Below are positions 61,336 to 64,000 of a DNA stretch of 64,000 nt, piece by piece. The translations under genes were made by a program, and so were the position numbers. The DNA lies in contig NZ_JASAOI010000004.1 of NCBI RefSeq assembly GCF_029953285.1, forward strand, positions 147,537-211,536. The letters run 5' to 3'. The stretch is from Yinghuangia seranimata (GTDB lineage Bacteria > Actinomycetota > Actinomycetes > Streptomycetales > Streptomycetaceae). The notes under the pieces are model-generated. The model was not told the origin of the DNA. It ran no database searches and saw only the letters and a program-made list of their open reading frames with translations. How positions within the stretch are numbered: the first letter of the stretch is position 1; every line of letters begins with the position of its first letter.

Positions 61336-62460
61336 ATGCCTGCCGTTCGCCGTTCGTTCGCCGCCATAGCCGGGGCCGCCCTTCTCGGGATCCCGACCCT
61401 CGCCGCGTGCAGCAGCGACTCGGGCGGCGACGCCATCAAGGTGACGGCGTCGGACAAGAAGTGCGAGCTCGGCAAGACCGACTGGAAGTCCGGCAAGAAC
61501 ACCCTCAAGGTCGCCAACAAGGGCAGCCAGGTCACCGAGGTGTACGTCTACGCCGAAGGCGACCGCATCGTCACCGAGCGGGAGAACATCGGCCCCGGCC
61601 TGTCGGTCGACATCAGCTTCGAGATCAAGCCCGGCAAGTACGAGGTCGCGTGCAAGCCCGGTATGAAGGGCGACGGCATCCGCCAGGCGGTCACCGTCGC
61701 CGGCGAGGCGTCCGCCAAGCCGCTCGACCCGCGCCTGTCCAAGGCGGTCGCCGACTACCGCGCGTACGTCCAGGCCCAGGTCGACGGCTCGCTGCCGGTC
61801 CTCGAGCAGTTCGTCGCCGCGGTCAAGGCGGGCGACGCGGCCAAGGCCAAGGAGCTGTACGCGAAGTCGCGCATCGGCTGGGAGTCGATCGAGCCCGTCG
61901 CGGAGAGCTTCGGCGACCTCGACCCGGAGATGGACGCCCGCGAGGCCGACCTCAAGCCGGGCGAGGAGTTCACCGGCTGGCACCGCCTCGAGAAGACGCT
62001 GTGGACCACCGGTCAGCTCGGCGCCGAGGACGGCAAGTACGCGGACAAGCTGCTCGCCGACTACAAGGAACTGCAGGAGAAGGTCGGTACCGCCGAGATC
62101 ACCCCGACCTCCATGGCCAACGGCGCCAAGGAGCTGCTCGACGAGGTCGCGACCGGCAAGATCACCGGCGAGGAGGAGGCGTTCAGCCACACCGACCTCG
62201 TCGACTTCGCGGGCAACGTCGCGGGCGCCAAGAAGGCCTACGAGCTGCTGAAGCCGTACGTCGCGGAGAAGGACGCCGCGCTCGGCCAGACCCTCGACGG
62301 CGAGTTCGCCGACATCGAGAAGCAGCTCGACAAGTACAAGCAGGGCGAGGGCTACGTCTCCTACGAGACGGTCGACGCGGGCAAGCGCAAGGAGCTGTCG
62401 GACGCGGTCAACGCGCTCGCCGAGCCGCTGTCCAAGCTCGCCGGCGCGGTCGCGCAGTAA
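61336..62460 (+). CDS. efeO: EfeO-like iron uptake lipoprotein
   Basis: A 374-residue lipoprotein: signal peptide with TLAAC and lipidated Cys25, an N-terminal cupredoxin-like domain (about 32-125) and the C-terminal M75 helical domain (about 130-374) with the metal motif GWHRLEK (HxxE). It binds ferrous or ferric iron outside the membrane and delivers it to EfeU. ATG 61336 has GGAG upstream. Followed after 52 bp by efeB; efeU is not in the window. Controlled by the iron box upstream. Confidence 0.92.
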   Translation: MPAVRRSFAAIAGAALLGIPTLAACSSDSGGDAIKVTASDKKCELGKTDWKSGKNTLKVANKGSQVTEVYVYAEGDRIVTERENIGPGLSVDISFEIKPGKYEVACKPGMKGDGIRQAVTVAGEASAKPLDPRLSKAVADYRAYVQAQVDGSLPVLEQFVAAVKAGDAAKAKELYAKSRIGWESIEPVAESFGDLDPEMDAREADLKPGEEFTGWHRLEKTLWTTGQLGAEDGKYADKLLADYKELQEKVGTAEITPTSMANGAKELLDEVATGKITGEEEAFSHTDLVDFAGNVAGAKKAYELLKPYVAEKDAALGQTLDGEFADIEKQLDKYKQGEGYVSYETVDAGKRKELSDAVNALAEPLSKLAGAVAQ

Positions 62461-62512
62461 CCACACCCGCGGCACCCGGCCGAGGCCGGGCCCGACTTCC
62501 CGAGGGGAGCGC

Positions 62513-63862
62513 ATGATGACCGACGACCGGAACGGCGAACAGCCCGAGCTGGACGAGAAGAACGACGACGGCGCCGCGCCGCGTGTCGAGGCCGCGGCCG
62601 AGGCCGATGGCGGGTCCGCGACCGGCCGCGGCGGGGTCAGCCGTCGCGCGCTGATCGGCTGGACCGGCGGCGCCCTCGCGGTCGGCGCCGCCGCCGCGGG
62701 CGGGGTCGCGGCCGCCGTCACCGAGGAGCGTCACAGCGCGCCGCGCGCGACCACGACGGCCGTGCCGTTCGAGGGCGCGCACCAGGCCGGCATCGCGACG
62801 CCGGTGCAGGACCGCCTGCACTTCGTCTCGTTCGACGTGATCACCGAGGACCGCGCCAAGCTGGTCCGGCTGCTCCAGCAGTGGACCGCCGCCGCACGTG
62901 CCATGACGCAGGGTCAGGCCGTGGGCAAGGGCGCCGTCGACGGCATCGCGGAGGCGCCGCCGGACGACACCGGCGAGGCCGTCGGGCTCCCGCCGGCGAA
63001 CCTGACGCTCACCATCGGGTTCGGGCCCAGCCTGTTCGTCAAGGACAACAAGGACCGGTTCGGGATCGCCGCCAAGCGGCCGGTCGCGCTGGCCGAGCTG
63101 CCGCCGTTCCCCGGCGACAACCTCGAACCCGCGCGCTCCGGCGGCGACATCTGCATCCAGGCGTGCGCCGACGACCCGCAGGTCGCCGTGCACGCGATCC
63201 GCAACCTCGCGCGCATCGGCTTCGGCACCGTCGCGGTGCGCTGGTCGCAGCTGGGCTTCGGCAAGACGTCCTCGACGACGCCGGACGCCCAGACGCCGCG
63301 CAACATGTTCGGCTTCAAGGACGGCACGCGGAACATCGCGGGCAGCGAGACGGACCGGCTCGACAAGCACGTGTGGGCGCGGACCGAGGACGGCTCCGAC
63401 TGGATGACGGGCGGCTCGTACCTCGTCGCGCGGCGCATCCGGATGCACATCGAGACGTGGGACCGCACCCCGCTCGGCGAGCAGGAGGAGATCATCGGCC
63501 GCACCAAGGGCGAGGGCGCCCCGCACGGTGCGGTCAAGGAGCGCGACGAGGTGCCGCTGAAGGCCCTCAAGGAGACCTCGCACGTGCGGCTGTCCCACCC
63601 GGACAGCAACGACGGTGTGACCATCCTGCGGCGCGGCTACTCGTTCGTCGACGGCTCCGATGGTCTCGGGCGGCTCGACGCCGGGCTGTTCTTCCTCGCC
63701 TACATGCGCGACCCGGCGCGCGGGTTCATCCCGCTGCAGCAGAAGCTGGCGTCGCACGACGCGATGAACGAGTACATCCAGCACGTCGGTTCCGCGCTGT
63801 TCGCGTGCCCGCCGGGCGTGCGCGGGGCGGACGACTGGTGGGGCAAGGCGCTGTTCGGCTGA
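62513..63862 (+). CDS. efeB: EfeB, Tat-exported DyP-type heme peroxidase / deferrochelatase
   Basis: A 449-residue protein. A charged leader is followed by a Tat signal (SRRALIG with Arg44-Arg45) and a long Ala/Gly stretch. The DyP domain (about 95-440) has the GFKDGTRN loop with the distal Asp, the proximal His region SHVRLSHP and the distal Arg in ILRRGYSF. In Efe systems it oxidises ferrous iron or takes iron from heme. ATG 62513 follows GAGGGGAG; the next codon is also ATG. Second gene of the efe operon. Confidence 0.94.
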   Translation: MMTDDRNGEQPELDEKNDDGAAPRVEAAAEADGGSATGRGGVSRRALIGWTGGALAVGAAAAGGVAAAVTEERHSAPRATTTAVPFEGAHQAGIATPVQDRLHFVSFDVITEDRAKLVRLLQQWTAAARAMTQGQAVGKGAVDGIAEAPPDDTGEAVGLPPANLTLTIGFGPSLFVKDNKDRFGIAAKRPVALAELPPFPGDNLEPARSGGDICIQACADDPQVAVHAIRNLARIGFGTVAVRWSQLGFGKTSSTTPDAQTPRNMFGFKDGTRNIAGSETDRLDKHVWARTEDGSDWMTGGSYLVARRIRMHIETWDRTPLGEQEEIIGRTKGEGAPHGAVKERDEVPLKALKETSHVRLSHPDSNDGVTILRRGYSFVDGSDGLGRLDAGLFFLAYMRDPARGFIPLQQKLASHDAMNEYIQHVGSALFACPPGVRGADDWWGKALFG

Positions 63863-63873
63863 GCCGGGGCCCG

Positions 63874-63909
63874 GGTGCCGGGGGTGCCGGGGGTGCCGGG
63901 GGTGCCGGG
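63874..63909. repeat. Short tandem repeat GGTGCCGGG
   Basis: Four copies of a 9-bp unit directly follow the efeB stop, in non-coding DNA before the terminator. Confidence 0.7.
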
Positions 63910-63919
63910 AGCGTACGCA

Positions 63920-63955
63920 GAAGGGGCGGGTCCACGTCGGTGGACCCGCCCCTTC
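63920..63955. terminator. Bidirectional terminator hairpin
   Basis: A perfect 16-bp stem (63920-63935 with 63940-63955) with a GTCG loop lies between efeB and the convergent reading frame at the window end. Confidence 0.85.
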
Positions 63956-63963
63956 CGCGTTGG

Positions 63964-64000
63964 TCAGGCCTGCGGCGCGGCCACGGCGGGCGGCTGCTGC
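63964..64000 (-). CDS. Probable C-terminal end of an unidentified convergent gene
   Basis: A TGA stop on the minus strand at 63966-63964 follows an Ala/Pro/Gln-rich frame (ending PQA) that runs off the window. Its place just past a convergent terminator suggests a gene tail. Too short to identify. Confidence 0.35.
   Translation of the reverse strand, partial: QQPPAVAAPQA

Overview
The window is very GC-rich DNA with actinobacterial gene content: GntR/FCD and LysR regulators, an LCP protein, a wall teichoic acid cluster with an IspD-SDR fusion, an Efe iron system with an IdeR-type box, and an HTH/DUF397/HATPase trio. It is most likely a filamentous actinomycete (Streptosporangiales or Streptomycetales level, low confidence). 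No rRNA, tRNA or CRISPR array was recognised.

Region 1 (1-18.1 kb) is metabolic. After a partial LysR regulator come a MaoC-type hydratase and a CitE-type lyase, then an acyl-CoA dehydrogenase, a class III aminotransferase, a GntR/FCD regulator and a tightly overlapping minus-strand operon: glutamine synthetase-like ligase, two class I amidotransferases and a cytochrome P450. A divergent zinc alcohol dehydrogenase and an APC permease follow. Three promoters in this block share a TTTAT-N5-ATAA-like operator, presumably for the local GntR protein. Together this looks like a gamma-glutamylation pathway for catabolising an amine, with a P450 in place of the usual amine oxidase. An LLM flavin oxidoreductase, an SDR, a SnoaL-like protein, a lipoprotein, an aldo/keto reductase and a membrane protein complete the region.

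Region 2 (18,218-46,159) is a 27.9-kb defence island bounded by a perfect 29-bp direct repeat. The right copy is the 3' end of a SnoaL-like host gene. The left copy forms the last codons of the island's outermost gene. From left to right it holds: a kinase / RelE-UvrD helicase / PD-(D/E)XK nuclease operon that I cannot match to a named system; a type I restriction-modification system (hsdR, hsdS, hsdM) with an additional HTH-methylase-TRD protein upstream; rmuC; a DUF397/HTH/HATPase trio; an AIPR protein with an Mrr-like nuclease motif; and a complete type II Wadjet operon (jetABCD) whose last stop codon lies just 3 bp before the right repeat. I see no integrase.

Region 3 (46.1-57.5 kb) is a cell-surface polymer cluster on the minus strand: two GT2 glycosyltransferases, a TagF-like polymerase, a TagC-like Tat lipoprotein, an LCP transferase and a bifunctional IspD-SDR protein expected to make CDP-ribitol.

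Region 4 (57.5-64 kb) holds a fadA-fadJ beta-oxidation operon behind a perfect inverted repeat, then efeO-efeB behind a DtxR/IdeR-like box. It ends in a strong convergent terminator and the tail of an unidentified gene.
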